A stretch of 34,183 bases of DNA from an uncultured Ruminococcus sp. (GCA_902763835.1 CACWTQ010000098.1:1-34183), one strand, 5' to 3'; positions 1-9,616 are shown, counted from the stretch's first letter. Numbers and translations are program-made. Notes: a model not told the origin generated them from the sequence alone.

Positions 1-96
1 ACACCTTGAAATACGTCAGTATTCCTGCGGTGTTGTGCCTAACACAGAACAAATTATCCTGCGTATAAATTGTTCAACTTATTTCCCAACAGTTCC
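1..96 (-). mobile_element. MITE copy A, cut by window edge
   Basis: This is the GGAACTGT repeat in reverse orientation; the window starts inside it. Its terminal inverted repeat ends at base 96 and is followed by TTA (97-99), the usual target duplication. It lies downstream of the ilvD terminator. Its other end is outside the window. Confidence 0.85.
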
Positions 97-131
97 TTAA
101 TGACATTAACAATATCAATTTAATAAATCTA

Positions 132-179
132 TAAAAAACAACCTACCAATGTAAAACTAATCATTACATCGGTAGGTTT
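132..179 (-). terminator. Rho-independent terminator after ilvD
   Basis: Read on the minus strand, a stem whose arms are CCTACCGATGTAA and TTACATTGGTAGG closes a short loop and is followed by TTGTTTTTTAT. It lies directly downstream of the ilvD stop, so it probably ends the leftward ilv transcript. Confidence 0.8.
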
Positions 180-205
180 ATTTATTTTGTAAAAATATTT
201 AAAAA

Positions 206-1879
206 TCAAATCTCATCATATGACTTCATAACAGCACCCTTAGACGCAGAACTTACAAGCTTAGAATATCTGCCGAGCCAGCCGTGTGTAATATTCGGCT
301 TCGGTGCGACATAATTCTCTCTTCTCTTTGCAAGCTCCTCATCGGAAACCTCAAGAGTAATCTTCGCATTTGGGATATCAATACTGATAATATCTCCCTC
401 TTCAACAAGTCCGATAACTCCGCCCTCTGCTGCTTCGGGGCATACATGACCGATAGATGCTCCACGGCTTGCACCCGAGAAACGTCCGTCTGTGATAAGA
501 GCAACTGTCTTGTCAAGCTTCATACCTGCAAGGGCACTTGTCGGGTTGAGCATTTCTCTCATACCCGGACCGCCTTTAGGACCTTCGTAACGGATAACAA
601 CAACATCACCGTCAACAATCTTAGACGCATAAATTGCGGCAATAGCTTCGTCCTCGCTGTTAAAAACTCTTGCAGGACCTTTATGCTGTAACATTTCGGG
701 AGCAACGGCACTTCTCTTTACAACACAGCCGTTTTCTGCAATGTTGCCCCAGAGAATCTGAATACCGCCCGTTTCACTATATGGATTGTCAATTGTTCTG
801 ATTGCGTTAGTATCCTTAACGTACGCACCCTCGATATTCTCGCCGACTGTTTTACCCGTTGCGGTGATAAGCGAAAGGTCGAGCAGACCACGCTTTGCAA
901 GTTCCGCCTGAACTGCCGGAACACCGCCTGCATTATTTAAATCCTGCATATGTGTCGGACCTGCCGGAGCAAGGTGACAAAGATTAGGAACTTTCGCACT
1001 CATTTCATTGAAGAGGTTCAAATCAAGCGGTACGCCTGCTTCATTAGCAATAGCAAGCAAATGAAGAACACTGTTTGACGAACATCCGAGAGCCATATCA
1101 CAGGCAAGGGCATTTCGGATAGACTTCTCGTTAATGATATCACGAGCCTTGATATCGTTGTTTACAAGGTTCATAATTGCCATACCTGCATGCTTTGCAA
1201 GTGCAATTCTGCCCGAAGCAACAGCCGGAATTGTACCGTTGCCGGGGAGTGCGATACCGAGAGATTCGCAAAGACAGTTCATACTGTTAGCCGTGTACAT
1301 ACCGGCACAAGAACCACAACTCGGACATGCACCGTGTTCACACTCGGAGAGCTGACATTCATTGATAAGACCTGCTTTGTAAGAACCTACAGCTTCAAAC
1401 ATCTTTGAAAGGGAAATCTCCTCACCCTCAAAATTACCTGCAAGCATAGGACCGCCGCTGCATACAACGGCAGGAATATTCATTCTTACAGCAGCCATAA
1501 CCATACCGGGAACTATCTTATCGCAGTTCGGCACGAGAACAAGACCGTCAAACTGATGAGCTGTTGCCATAGTTTCGACGGAATCGGCGATAAGCTCACG
1601 GGACGCAAGCGAATATTTCATACCGATATGACCCATTGCGATACCGTCACAGACACCGATTGACGGCACCATAATAGGTGTACCGCCTGCAAGGCGAACG
1701 CCTGCCTTTACGGCTTCGGTGATTTTATCAAGGTGAATATGACCCGGAACTACCTCGCTGTGAGCCGACACAACACCGATAAGCGGACGGTCAAGCTCTT
1801 CTTTTGTATATCCCATTGCATAGAAAAGACTTCTGTTAGGTGCACGCTCCGCACCCTTTGTTACATTATCACTTCTCAT
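206..1879 (-). CDS. ilvD: Dihydroxy-acid dehydratase
   Basis: IlvD dehydrates 2,3-dihydroxy-isovalerate and 2,3-dihydroxy-3-methylvalerate to the 2-oxoacid precursors of valine, leucine and isoleucine. The 557-residue product has the usual full length. The Fe-S cluster cysteines of the IlvD/Edd family are visible in [10 protein letters not shown] near residue 120 and in the [12 protein letters not shown] block near 185. The C-terminal region carries [20 protein letters not shown]. The ATG is preceded by an ACGGAGG ribosome site. It is separated from ilvN by about 460 bp holding a MITE and the CTTCACGT leader module, so it may have its own promoter. A terminator follows. Confidence 0.97.
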   Translation of the reverse strand: MRSDNVTKGAERAPNRSLFYAMGYTKEELDRPLIGVVSAHSEVVPGHIHLDKITEAVKAGVRLAGGTPIMVPSIGVCDGIAMGHIGMKYSLASRELIADSVETMATAHQFDGLVLVPNCDKIVPGMVMAAVRMNIPAVVCSGGPMLAGNFEGEEISLSKMFEAVGSYKAGLINECQLSECEHGACPSCGSCAGMYTANSMNCLCESLGIALPGNGTIPAVASGRIALAKHAGMAIMNLVNNDIKARDIINEKSIRNALACDMALGCSSNSVLHLLAIANEAGVPLDLNLFNEMSAKVPNLCHLAPAGPTHMQDLNNAGGVPAVQAELAKRGLLDLSLITATGKTVGENIEGAYVKDTNAIRTIDNPYSETGGIQILWGNIAENGCVVKRSAVAPEMLQHKGPARVFNSEDEAIAAIYASKIVDGDVVVIRYEGPKGGPGMREMLNPTSALAGMKLDKTVALITDGRFSGASRGASIGHVCPEAAEGGVIGLVEEGDIISIDIPNAKITLEVSDEELAKRRENYVAPKPNITHGWLGRYSKLVSSASKGAVMKSYDEI

Positions 1880-1890
1880 AATAACCTCCG

Positions 1891-1990
1891 TTTTTTTATC
1901 ACGTGAAGATAGTTGTTTTTTTAATAACTTTTTTTATCACGTGAAGATAGTTGTTTTTTTAATAACTTTTTTTACCCGACCGATAGTTAA
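1891..1990 (-). repeat. Leader module upstream of ilvD, with 38-bp tandem duplication
   Basis: Two exact 38-bp units (1891-1928 and 1929-1966) each hold ACGTGAAGATAGTT between T-runs, followed by ACCCGACCGATAGTT at 1974-1988. On the gene strand this reads GGTCGGGT, then CTTCACGT twice, then the ilvD ribosome site. The same pair of words precedes leuC, leuD, ilvA and leuA. An inverted partner lies at 2281-2330. Function unknown. Confidence 0.7.
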
Positions 1991-2068
1991 TCTTATGCGG
2001 AAGTTTTAGACATACTTTTTCGTAAACTTTACAATCATACCAACAACCTTTACTAAAACTCACAGTAA

Positions 2069-2197
2069 GGAACTGTTGAGAAATAAGTTGAACAATTTAG
2101 ACGCAGGATAATTTGTTCTGTGTTAGGCACAACACCGCAGGAATACTGACGTATTTCAAGGTGTTGTAACGACACACAGTTATTTTCTGACAGTTCC
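2069..2197 (+). mobile_element. MITE copy B
   Basis: A 129-bp copy with both terminal repeats, flanked by TAA on each side (2066-2068 and 2198-2200). It lacks the inner segment containing AATTAGACAAGTATAAAT that longer copies have near the right end. It sits in the ilvN-ilvD spacer between two inverted arms of the CTTCACGT/GGTCGGGT module. Confidence 0.9.
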
Positions 2198-2280
2198 TAA
2201 AGGAGTTTATCAAGAAAACTGTGTAAATTCATCTATAGTTCCGCAACCAAATTCTACTTACATTTCTCGGAATGCCCATA

Positions 2281-2335
2281 AACTATCGGTCGGGTTCATA
2301 AATTCAAGTCAACACTGACTATCTTCACGTATTAA
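2281..2335 (+). repeat. Inverted partner of the ilvD leader module
   Basis: AACTATCGGTCGGG (2281-2294) and ACTATCTTCACGT (2318-2330) are the reverse complement of the arm at 1891-1990. Together the two arms enclose about 290 bp, including MITE B, and directly follow the ilvN stop codon. Confidence 0.6.
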
Positions 2336-2339
2336 AAAT

Positions 2340-2834
2340 TCACTTCGTCATTTTAACTTCGCCACGCTGGAGAGCTGTTGCACCCGAACGGCACATTTCC
2401 AGAATCGTGTACGGCTTAAGACTGTCAAGGTAAGAATCAAGCTTTGCAGGCTTGCCTGTAATCTCAAATACCATACTGCCTACCGAAATATCTATAATCT
2501 TTGCTTTGTAGATAGACGCAATCTCCAGAAGACTGCTTCTGTTACTCTCGTCAACAGCAATCTTTACAAGCAAAAGCTCACGGATAAGGCTGTCTGTCGG
2601 GTCAATCTCAAAGATACCCTCATACTCATGAAGCTTCTTTGTCTGATTGATAATCTGCTTGATTTCCTCTTCGCCGCCTGTTGTCGTGATAGTAATTCTT
2701 GAAAGTGTTTCGTCATCGGTAGCCGAAACGGTAAGGCTGTCTATATTAAAACCTCTCTGGCAGAACAAGGAGGAAAGTCTTGTGAGAACACCCTCGTGGT
2801 TATCTACAAGAATACTTAAATATGTTTTTTTCAT
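2340..2834 (-). CDS. ilvN: Acetolactate synthase small (regulatory) subunit
   Basis: This is the regulatory partner of IlvB, the subunit that in this family binds valine for feedback inhibition. The 164-residue protein opens with an ACT domain (LSILVDNHEGVLTRLSSLFC, GFNIDSLTV) and continues with the conserved C-terminal half ending in ALQRGEVKM. Length matches IlvN/IlvH of Firmicutes. It starts 18 bp after ilvB behind GGAGG, so the two are cotranscribed. ilvH is an equally used symbol. Confidence 0.95.
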   Translation of the reverse strand: MKKTYLSILVDNHEGVLTRLSSLFCQRGFNIDSLTVSATDDETLSRITITTTGGEEEIKQIINQTKKLHEYEGIFEIDPTDSLIRELLLVKIAVDESNRSSLLEIASIYKAKIIDISVGSMVFEITGKPAKLDSYLDSLKPYTILEMCRSGATALQRGEVKMTK

Positions 2835-2852
2835 AATACTCGATACCTCCTA

Positions 2853-4511
2853 TTAATTGTAAATGATATCATCAACAGTTCCGCCGCCCGGAATCATCGG
2901 AAGAACTCTCTCTTCTCTGTCAACAATACACTCAATCCATACAGGGGTATCGAGTTTAACTGCCTCTTCAAGAGCAGCTCTGAACTCTTCCGCTGTACGG
3001 CAGGAGTAACCCTTTGCACCGAATCCCTCTGCAACCTTAACATAGTCGGTCTTTCTGTCGGGTTCGCTTGAAGCGTATCTCTTTCCGTAGAAAGTGGTCT
3101 GCCACTGTCTAACCATACCGAGAGCCTCGTTGTTAAGACAGATAGAAATAATCGGAAGCTTATAAGTAACAGCCGTGCAAGCCTCGTTCATATTCATATG
3201 GAAAGAGCCGTCGCCTGTGATATGGAATACATGACTTCTGCCTGTACCAATCTGAGCACCGATAGCCGCACCGTAACCGTAACCCATTGTACCCAAGCCG
3301 CCGCTTGTGAGGAAGTTCTCAGCCTTAACATGGTGGAGATACTGAGCCGCCCACATCTGGTGCTGACCAACATCTGTTACGAAAAGACCGTCCTCGCCTG
3401 CAACCTCGCTGAGGATATCCATAATCTCTTTCGGGTGAATTGTGTTGCCGCCAACGGAATACGGAATATCTCTTCTGAAAGTATTGATTTCGGCAAACCA
3501 ATCGTCATGCTTCTTCTCTTCGAGGAGATTTTCAAGCTCACCGAGAACAGTTTCTGCATTACCAATTATATGGTAGTCTGTCTTAACGTTCTTATCTATT
3601 TCACTCTGGTCGATATCAATGTGAATCAAAGTTGCCTTCTTAGCAAACTTATTGGGAGCAAGTGCAACTCTGTCGGAGAAACGGCTTGCAACCGTAATAA
3701 CAACGTCTGCATCATCAACAGCCTTATTGGCAACTACAGAACCGTGCATACCGAGGAAGCCGAGGTTTTCGGGCATATCGTAACGGAGAACACCTGCCGC
3801 CATAATTGTATGTGTAGCCGGAATATTTGCCTTTTCGATAATCTTCTTCAAAAGCTCGCCTGCGTTTGAATTTTTAACACCGCCGCCAAAGAAGATAACA
3901 GGCTTCTTTGCGTTGTTGATAACCTTAGCTATTTCGGCAAGGTTATCGCCGTCAATGTAAGACCTCTTATCGGCAACCTGTTTTGGCTGCGGCTCGTACT
4001 CTGTAACAGCCGCTGTAATATCCTTGGGGATATCTACAAGAACAGGGCCGGGTCTGCCGCTGATTGCGATTTTGAAAGCACTGCGGAGAATTGGAGCAAG
4101 GTCTTCGATTTTTCTTACAACAAAGTTATGCTTTGTAATAGGCATTGTGATACCGGCAATGTAAACCTCTTGGAAGCTGTCACGACCGATAAGCGAATTC
4201 GGAACGTTACCTGTGATAGCAACCATAGGCACACTGTCCATATAAGCTGTAGCGATACCCGTAACAAGGTTAGTCGCACCGGGGCCGCTTGTAGCGATAA
4301 CAACACCTGTCTTGCCTGTTGCACGAGCGTAACCGTCGGCTGCGTGAGAAGCCCCCTGCTCGTGAGCTGTCATATAATGTGTGATTTTATCCTGATATTC
4401 ATAAAGAGCATCGTAAATATTAAGAACCGCACCGCCCGGATAACCGAACACTGTGTCTACTTCGTTCTCAATAAGTACGTTAGCCAATATCTGTGAACCA
4501 TTTAACTTCAT
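2853..4511 (-). CDS. ilvB: Acetolactate synthase large (catalytic) subunit
   Basis: This TPP- and FAD-dependent enzyme condenses pyruvate with pyruvate or 2-oxobutanoate, the first common step of valine/leucine and isoleucine synthesis. The 552 residues show the pyrimidine-domain glutamate in HEQGA (E51), the central domain, and the TPP/Mg motif GDGSFHMN (433-440) closed by NN at 460-461. The substrate-loop region MVRQWQ follows. It is complete and is read together with ilvN just downstream. The ATG follows AAGGATAGAGT, a modest ribosome site. A GTCGGGT word related to the leader module lies about 80 bp upstream. Confidence 0.97.
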   Translation of the reverse strand: MKLNGSQILANVLIENEVDTVFGYPGGAVLNIYDALYEYQDKITHYMTAHEQGASHAADGYARATGKTGVVIATSGPGATNLVTGIATAYMDSVPMVAITGNVPNSLIGRDSFQEVYIAGITMPITKHNFVVRKIEDLAPILRSAFKIAISGRPGPVLVDIPKDITAAVTEYEPQPKQVADKRSYIDGDNLAEIAKVINNAKKPVIFFGGGVKNSNAGELLKKIIEKANIPATHTIMAAGVLRYDMPENLGFLGMHGSVVANKAVDDADVVITVASRFSDRVALAPNKFAKKATLIHIDIDQSEIDKNVKTDYHIIGNAETVLGELENLLEEKKHDDWFAEINTFRRDIPYSVGGNTIHPKEIMDILSEVAGEDGLFVTDVGQHQMWAAQYLHHVKAENFLTSGGLGTMGYGYGAAIGAQIGTGRSHVFHITGDGSFHMNMNEACTAVTYKLPIISICLNNEALGMVRQWQTTFYGKRYASSEPDRKTDYVKVAEGFGAKGYSCRTAEEFRAALEEAVKLDTPVWIECIVDREERVLPMIPGGGTVDDIIYN

Positions 4512-4640
4512 ACTCTATCCTTAATTTTCTCAATTTTACAATTAAGAAAAAATATCCTTTCCATAAAAATTTTTAAAATCCAATTCGGCTTGACCCGACA
4601 AAATATCCGTATATAATCATATAACAAATTGCCGAAAAAA

Positions 4641-5015
4641 TCAAGCTTCTGCGATTGCCTCAACTTCTACCAATACATTTTTGGGGAGTGTCTTGACGGC
4701 AACGCACGAACGAGCAGGCTTTGAAGTGAAGTATTTGCCGTAAACCTCGTTAAACTTTGCGAAGTCATTCATATCCGCCAAGAAACAAACAGTTTTAATT
4801 ACCTTGTCAATGGAGCTGCCTGCTTCTTCAAGAACGGCTGTGAGGTTTTTGCAAACCTGTTCTGTCTGCTCTTCAATAGTTGCTGCTTCAACGTTACCGC
4901 TTGCGGGGTTGATAGCAATTTGACCGGAGGTAAAGACGAGTGTGCCTGTCTTTACAGCCTGAGAATAAGGACCGATAGCATCGGGAGCATTTTTTGTGTA
5001 AACAATCTCTGCCAT
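4641..5015 (-). CDS. ridA: Enamine/imine deaminase RidA
   Basis: RidA (YjgF/YER057c/UK114 family) hydrolyses the reactive 2-aminoacrylate and related enamines released by PLP enzymes such as threonine/serine dehydratase. The 124 residues match the family length. Typical features are GPYSQAV near residue 17, FTSGQIAI near 29, and the C-terminal RSCVAVKTLPKNVLVEVEAIA with the conserved arginine. It lies between ilvA and ilvBN, the pathway in which its substrate arises. Its start follows an AAAAGGAAG ribosome site. Confidence 0.95.
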   Translation of the reverse strand: MAEIVYTKNAPDAIGPYSQAVKTGTLVFTSGQIAINPASGNVEAATIEEQTEQVCKNLTAVLEEAGSSIDKVIKTVCFLADMNDFAKFNEVYGKYFTSKPARSCVAVKTLPKNVLVEVEAIAEA

Positions 5016-5059
5016 AAATTTTTCTTCCTTTTCATCGAATTTTAGTTTATATATATTAT

Positions 5060-5086
5060 ATTATATCATTTTCGTTAAAATTGCAA
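5060..5086 (-). promoter_or_regulatory. Probable ridA promoter
   Basis: On the minus strand TTGCAA (5081-5086) precedes TATAAT (5060-5065) with a 15-bp spacer, which is short. Overlapping TATAAT-like words make the exact -10 uncertain. Confidence 0.4.
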
Positions 5087-5178
5087 GAGGGATTGTAAAT
5101 TTTAATTGTTGCTAAGCCGTTTTCAGAAAAAATCACCGTTCAAAAAGCACTCGCCAAGCAGCTTCGTTCAAACTGACA

Positions 5179-6015
5179 CTACTCATAATTTCGCACCACC
5201 ACTTCGTCTACGTCGCCCCGACGGCTGCCTACAGAATTAATTGCTCTTTTCGCCTGCACTGTAGTTATGTTATATGCCGCATACTGCTCCCGAATAAAAT
5301 CGGTCGCCGAATTGGACAGCATAAACTTCACTCCCTTACTGTTGAGTTGGTCGCAGCATTCACGAAGTTTTATCTGATCATCTCTTGTAAATCCTCCTCT
5401 TGAATAGCCTGTAAAGTTTGCTGTATCAGATATGGGATCATAAGGCGGATCAAGATATACAAAAGTTCCTTTTCGTACTTTCTTTAAAACCTCTGAATAG
5501 TCTGTAGCACTGAAATGTATTTCGGCAGAGTTAAAATAAGCACTTACTGCCCGTAATACAGGAGCATTAACAATATTAGGTTTTTTGTAATGACCAAAAG
5601 GAGAATTAAATTCTCCCGCATTGTTCACCCGGTAAAGTCCGTTGTAACACGTTTTGTTCAGATAAATTATTCTTGCGGCTCTCATTACATCGGATAGTTG
5701 GGAATAAAACTCCTTGTTTCTGTCCCAATCTCTAACCTCATAAAATTTATCAGAAGTGTTTTCAAAGCTTTCCAACGCAGCAATAAGCTCATTAACATTA
5801 TCTCTTATAACAGTGTAAACCAATATCAAATTACTGTTGATATCGTTTACAAATGCCTTTTTGGGCTGTAGGTCAAAAAGCAAAGCACCGCCGCCTATGA
5901 AAGGCTCACAATAGCTGTTAATACGAGCAGGCAATAAGGGTTTGAAAGTATCCAGTAATTGTCGTTTTCCGCCTACCCATTTTACAACCGGGGTTACAAG
6001 ATTATTTTTTTTCAT
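5179..6015 (-). CDS. Dam-type adenine DNA methyltransferase (D12 class)
   Basis: This is a SAM-dependent N6-adenine methyltransferase of the D12/Dam family. Visible motifs are WVGGKRQLL near the N-terminus, motif I EPFIGGGALLFDL (about 37-49), NDIN, the region KTCYNGLYRVN, and catalytic motif IV DPPY near residue 193. At 278 residues it is full length for Dam/DpnM-type enzymes. GATC is the usual target, but specificity cannot be read from sequence. No restriction endonuclease is adjacent, so it looks like an orphan. It interrupts the amino acid genes, and an AGGAGTGAC ribosome site supports the ATG. Confidence 0.92.
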   Translation of the reverse strand: MKKNNLVTPVVKWVGGKRQLLDTFKPLLPARINSYCEPFIGGGALLFDLQPKKAFVNDINSNLILVYTVIRDNVNELIAALESFENTSDKFYEVRDWDRNKEFYSQLSDVMRAARIIYLNKTCYNGLYRVNNAGEFNSPFGHYKKPNIVNAPVLRAVSAYFNSAEIHFSATDYSEVLKKVRKGTFVYLDPPYDPISDTANFTGYSRGGFTRDDQIKLRECCDQLNSKGVKFMLSNSATDFIREQYAAYNITTVQAKRAINSVGSRRGDVDEVVVRNYE

Positions 6016-6076
6016 TATCTTTTGTCACTCCTGCCGAATATACAAGCAAAGATATCTAAATTTAGTACTTAAAAAC

Positions 6077-6487
6077 TCAGATATTGAAAACTTCTTTTAA
6101 ATATACATACCAGCCACCCCATAATATATATATACTAAGTACAGCAAGTGCAATGTACAATATTATAGGAATAAGCAAATAAAGTTTTCCTTTTTTCTTC
6201 GTTTTGTTGAAAACGTAAATGTTTGAAGGCAAGGATAAAACAAGCCAAATTACCAGTTCAATGCAGCCAATCATAACAGATATATCTTTTTCCGGACCCA
6301 AATCATAACTATACCCCTTTGCATATCCTGTTATATCAACAAAAATCAACCCAAAGCAAAGTGGAAATGAAAACGCAATAAAGCTTGTCCAAAAAAATTC
6401 AAACCATATATGATTTTTTCTTTCATATCTTTTTCCTTCTTTTGACATGTGAAGCCAGTCTTTGTTTGACGGAAATTCACGCACCAA
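6077..6487 (-). CDS. Small membrane protein, unknown function
   Basis: I do not recognise this protein. It is 136 residues from the 6487 start, or 123 if it starts at the ATG at 6448. It has a charged N-terminus (KEGKRYERKNH) and three likely membrane segments: about 28-52, 68-92 and 101-124. There is no clear ribosome site for the TTG at 6487 and only a weak one for the ATG. The bases before the ATG (AAGACTGGCTTCACATG) recur almost exactly upstream of rpoD and resemble the CTTCACGT leader word. It lies 20 bp after ilvA. Confidence 0.6.
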   Translation of the reverse strand: MVREFPSNKDWLHMSKEGKRYERKNHIWFEFFWTSFIAFSFPLCFGLIFVDITGYAKGYSYDLGPEKDISVMIGCIELVIWLVLSLPSNIYVFNKTKKKGKLYLLIPIILYIALAVLSIYILWGGWYVYLKEVFNI

Positions 6488-6507
6488 AACAATAATTTGT
6501 TATTGGA

Positions 6508-7701
6508 TTATAGCAGTTTAAAACCGTTCTCTGTAAGTCCGTTCTTAACCTCTTGAATATGAGCCTTGTTCTTAGTTTCAAGCTCCATGCTGATAATACA
6601 GCTGTTTACGTCCGTACCCTTGCCTGCGTGTTCGTAATTAACCGAAACAACGTTAGCACCGTAATTTGCGATAGTTGCCGACAAATCTCTGAGCTGACCC
6701 GGTTTGTCGGTAAGTTCGATTGCAAGCTTGCAAAGTCTGCCTGATTTCAACAAACCTCTGTCGATAACTCTTGAAAGAATGGTAACGTCAATGTTACCGC
6801 CCGACACGATACATACGGTATTCTTACCCTTAACAGGCACTTTGTCAAACATAACAGCCGCCACCGAAACAGCACCCGCACCCTCTGCGACAAGCTTCTG
6901 TTTCTCCATAAGAGTGAGAATTGCGGTAGCCGTTTCATCATCTGTAACAGTTACGATATCGTCAACATACTTGCTGCAAATTTCAAAGGTAGTATTTCCC
7001 GGCTGTTTAACGGCGATACCGTCTGCGATAGTCTTTACACTGTCGAGTGTGAGAATTTCACCCTCACCGACCGACTTAACCATTGACGGAGCACCTGCCG
7101 CCTGAACACCGTAAACCTTGACCTCGGGTCTTAAAGCCTTAACCGCATACGCAACACCCGAAATAAGTCCGCCGCCGCCAATAGGAACAACGATAGCTTC
7201 AACATCAGGGTTCTCTTCGAGAATTTCGAGTGCGATAGTTCCCTGACCTGCAATTACAGCGTCATCGTCAAAGGGGTGAATAAAGGTCATACCCATTTCG
7301 TCTTTGAGCTTCAAAGCATAATTGTAGGCATCGTCATACACACCGTTTACAAGCTCAATCTCAGCACCGTACGCACGGGTAGCCTCAACCTTGGATATCG
7401 GAGCACCGTCCGGCAAACAGATTATAGATTTAATACCGTTTCTTGCCGCCGCAAGTGCAACACCCTGAGCGTGATTTCCTGCAGAACAGGCTATAACACC
7501 CTTGGATTTTTCCTCATCTGTCAAACGAGAAATTTTGTATGCAGCACCACGAACCTTAAACGAACCTGTCACCTGTAAATTTTCGGGTTTTATGTATAGG
7601 TCAACCTCGGGGTTGATTTTCGGAGCGTGAATAAGCTCTGTATTTCTGATAATATTTTTTAAAGCGAAAGCCGCTTGGTAAACATTTTCAAGCTGCAACA
7701 T
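6508..7701 (-). CDS. ilvA: Threonine dehydratase (threonine ammonia-lyase)
   Basis: This fold-type II PLP enzyme converts threonine to 2-oxobutanoate and ammonia, the entry step to isoleucine. The PLP lysine lies in VTGSFKVRGA (about residue 49), and the phosphate loop is VPIGGGGLISG. The C-terminal 75 residues form a single ACT domain beginning CKLAIELTDKPGQLRDL. At 397 residues it is the one-ACT short form, not the 514-residue two-ACT biosynthetic form. With leu and ilv neighbours the role is probably biosynthetic, though catabolic enzymes share this layout. The start follows AAAGGAACT. An 11-bp-loop hairpin of the leader module lies just upstream. Confidence 0.93.
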   Translation of the reverse strand: MLQLENVYQAAFALKNIIRNTELIHAPKINPEVDLYIKPENLQVTGSFKVRGAAYKISRLTDEEKSKGVIACSAGNHAQGVALAAARNGIKSIICLPDGAPISKVEATRAYGAEIELVNGVYDDAYNYALKLKDEMGMTFIHPFDDDAVIAGQGTIALEILEENPDVEAIVVPIGGGGLISGVAYAVKALRPEVKVYGVQAAGAPSMVKSVGEGEILTLDSVKTIADGIAVKQPGNTTFEICSKYVDDIVTVTDDETATAILTLMEKQKLVAEGAGAVSVAAVMFDKVPVKGKNTVCIVSGGNIDVTILSRVIDRGLLKSGRLCKLAIELTDKPGQLRDLSATIANYGANVVSVNYEHAGKGTDVNSCIISMELETKNKAHIQEVKNGLTENGFKLL

Positions 7702-7724
7702 TTTTATAGTTCCTTTCTTTTTTT

Positions 7725-7780
7725 AATACGTGAAGCGGCTTTTTTTATAAGCCGCACTTCACGTACCCGACCAAAAATTA
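7725..7780 (-). repeat. Leader module upstream of ilvA: strong hairpin
   Basis: ACGTGAAGCGGC (7728-7739) and GCCGCACTTCACGT (7751-7764) form a near-perfect stem around an A/T loop, followed on the plus strand by ACCCGACCAAAAATT. On the gene strand GGTCGGGT comes first, then the hairpin, then the ribosome site. It lacks a 3' U-run on the gene strand, so it is not a plain terminator there. Confidence 0.65.
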
Positions 7781-7798
7781 AATTTAAAAAGTATTTTA

Positions 7799-7841
7799 TT
7801 GTATAGTGACCATATAAAATATTTATAAATTCACTATACAA
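7799..7841 (-). terminator. Probable terminator after leuB
   Basis: Perfect 11-bp arms TTGTATAGTGA and TCACTATACAA lie just past the leuB stop. On the minus strand the stem is followed by TAAAATACTTTTT. The U-run is imperfect, so termination may be partial. Confidence 0.55.
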
Positions 7842-7851
7842 CATCATTTAC

Positions 7852-8928
7852 TTAAATTTTACTGCAAACCAAATCGCCCATTTCACTGCAAGTAACCTTT
7901 TTAACATTCTCGTCCTTGCCTGCAATATCAACTGTTCTGTAACCGTCGTTGAGAACTTCGTCCACTGCCTTTTCGATTGCGTCCGCTTCCTCAATCATAT
8001 CAAATGAATAGCGTAACATCATAGCAGCAGACAAAATAGTACCGAGCGGATTTGCAATATTTTGACCTGCAATGTCGGGAGCTGAACCGTGGATAGGCTC
8101 ATACATACCGAGAGTAGTCGAAGAAAGACTTGCCGACGGCATCATACCGATTGAACCTGTAAGCATACTTGCTTCATCAGAAAGAATGTCACCGAACATA
8201 TTTTCCGTAACGATAACATCAAACTGACCCGGATTTCTGACAAGCTGCATAGCCGTGTTATCAACAAGAATGTCGCTGTATTCAACATCGCTGTACTCCT
8301 CGGAAAGCTTGTGCATAACCTTTCTCCAAAGCTTTGACGAATCGAGAACATTCGCCTTGTCAACGGAATGAACTTTCTTTCCACGCTTGCGAGCCGTTTC
8401 AAAAGCAACTCTTCCGATACGTTCAATCTCGTGTTCACTGTAAAGCATAAGGTCGGTAGCGACAGTTTCGCCATTCTCCTCAAACGTCTTATGCTCACCG
8501 AAATAAATTCCGCCTGTAAGCTCACGTACAATCATAAGGTCAAGACCGTCCTTAATGCCTGTTTCCTTAAGCGGAGATGCGTCCTTAAGCTGACTGAACA
8601 TCTTTGTCGGACGGAGATTTGCGAAAAGTCCGAGTTCGCTTCTTACTTTCAAAAGTGCCTTTTCGGGACGTTTAGCAGGGTCGATAGTATCCCATTTCGG
8701 ACCGCCTACCGCACCGAGAAGAACGCTGTCGCAGTTCTTGCATCTTTCTAAACCCTCGTCTGTAATAGGAACACCGAACTTATCAATTGACGAACCGCCG
8801 ATATCAACGAAATCCTTTTCAAATGTGTGACCGTATTTCTCTCCGATTTTATCGAGAACTTTCAAAGCCTCCTCAACGATTTCCGGACCTATTCCGTCAC
8901 CTTTTAATACTGTAATTTTCTTGTTCAT
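7852..8928 (-). CDS. leuB: 3-isopropylmalate dehydrogenase
   Basis: LeuB oxidatively decarboxylates 3-isopropylmalate to 4-methyl-2-oxopentanoate with NAD+. The 358-residue protein begins with the GDGIGPEI motif. It has the substrate arginines in [16 protein letters not shown] and [13 protein letters not shown], and the metal/NAD region [25 protein letters not shown] and [18 protein letters not shown]. It starts 24 bp after leuD behind AGGGGAAAG, so leuD and leuB are cotranscribed. A hairpin follows its stop. Confidence 0.97.
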   Translation of the reverse strand: MNKKITVLKGDGIGPEIVEEALKVLDKIGEKYGHTFEKDFVDIGGSSIDKFGVPITDEGLERCKNCDSVLLGAVGGPKWDTIDPAKRPEKALLKVRSELGLFANLRPTKMFSQLKDASPLKETGIKDGLDLMIVRELTGGIYFGEHKTFEENGETVATDLMLYSEHEIERIGRVAFETARKRGKKVHSVDKANVLDSSKLWRKVMHKLSEEYSDVEYSDILVDNTAMQLVRNPGQFDVIVTENMFGDILSDEASMLTGSIGMMPSASLSSTTLGMYEPIHGSAPDIAGQNIANPLGTILSAAMMLRYSFDMIEEADAIEKAVDEVLNDGYRTVDIAGKDENVKKVTCSEMGDLVCSKI

Positions 8929-8952
8929 ACTTTCCCCTCTGTTTACAAAAAT

Positions 8953-9438
8953 TTATCTGTTCTTAATTGAATTGAGAAGTCCGTTAGCCTTTATGATATC
9001 CTTGATGAAATCCGGGAAAGGCTGTGCCTGATACTGCTCGGACTTAGTTTCATTATAAATAATTCCGCTGTCAAAGTCAATCTTTACAATGTCGCCGTCA
9101 TCGATTTTCTCGCTTGCTTCGGGACACTCCAAAATGGCAAGACCGATGTTGATTGAATTTCTGTAAAAAATTCTTGCAAAGCTTTTTGCGATAACGCAGT
9201 CAATGCCCGAAGCTTTAATGGCAATCGGAGCGTGCTCTCTCGAAGAACCGCAGCCGAAATTCGCACCGCCTACCATAATATCGCCCTTGGAAACCTTGTT
9301 TACAAACTCCGTGTCGATATCCTCCATACAGTGCTTTGCGAGTTCGCTGTGATCGGCTGTATTTAAATATCTTGCCGGGATAATAACATCTGTATCAATA
9401 TTATTTCCGTACTTATGTACTTTACCTTGTGCGTTCAT
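8953..9438 (-). CDS. leuD: 3-isopropylmalate dehydratase small subunit
   Basis: LeuD is the swivel-domain partner of LeuC and gives 161 residues from the ATG at 9438. Visible motifs are [19 protein letters not shown] at the N-terminus and [17 protein letters not shown], the family signature. An AAAGGAG ribosome site sits 10 bp before this ATG. A longer open frame reaches upstream to 9633, but its extra N-terminus is a translation of MITE C and should not be annotated. The protein matches the short archaeal/clostridial LeuD type, not the 200-residue proteobacterial form. Confidence 0.96.
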   Translation of the reverse strand: MNAQGKVHKYGNNIDTDVIIPARYLNTADHSELAKHCMEDIDTEFVNKVSKGDIMVGGANFGCGSSREHAPIAIKASGIDCVIAKSFARIFYRNSINIGLAILECPEASEKIDDGDIVKIDFDSGIIYNETKSEQYQAQPFPDFIKDIIKANGLLNSIKNR

Positions 9439-9475
9439 TTTATTTATTCTCCTTTTTAACACGTGAAGATAGTTA

Positions 9476-9616
9476 GGAACTGTTGGGAAATAAGTTGAAC
9501 AATTTATACGCAGGATAATTTGTTCTGTGTTAGGCACAACACCGCAGGAATACTGACGTATTTCAAGGTGGCAAATTAGACAAGTATAAATGTTCAAGTT
9601 ATTTTCTGACAGTTCC
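9476..9616 (+). mobile_element. MITE copy C, between leuC and leuD
   Basis: A 141-bp copy with both terminal repeats and TTA duplications at 9473-9475 and 9617-9619. It landed inside the leuD leader module, right after ACGTGAAGATAG, separating it from ACCCGACC at 9641. A second stub, TTAGGAACTGTTTTC at 9667-9681, may be the remains of another end. Confidence 0.92.

Noticed and set aside
3198..3869. 223-residue plus-strand frame opposite ilvB
   Set aside because: A shadow of ilvB: Cys/Asn-rich composition, no ribosome site, wholly inside a certain gene.
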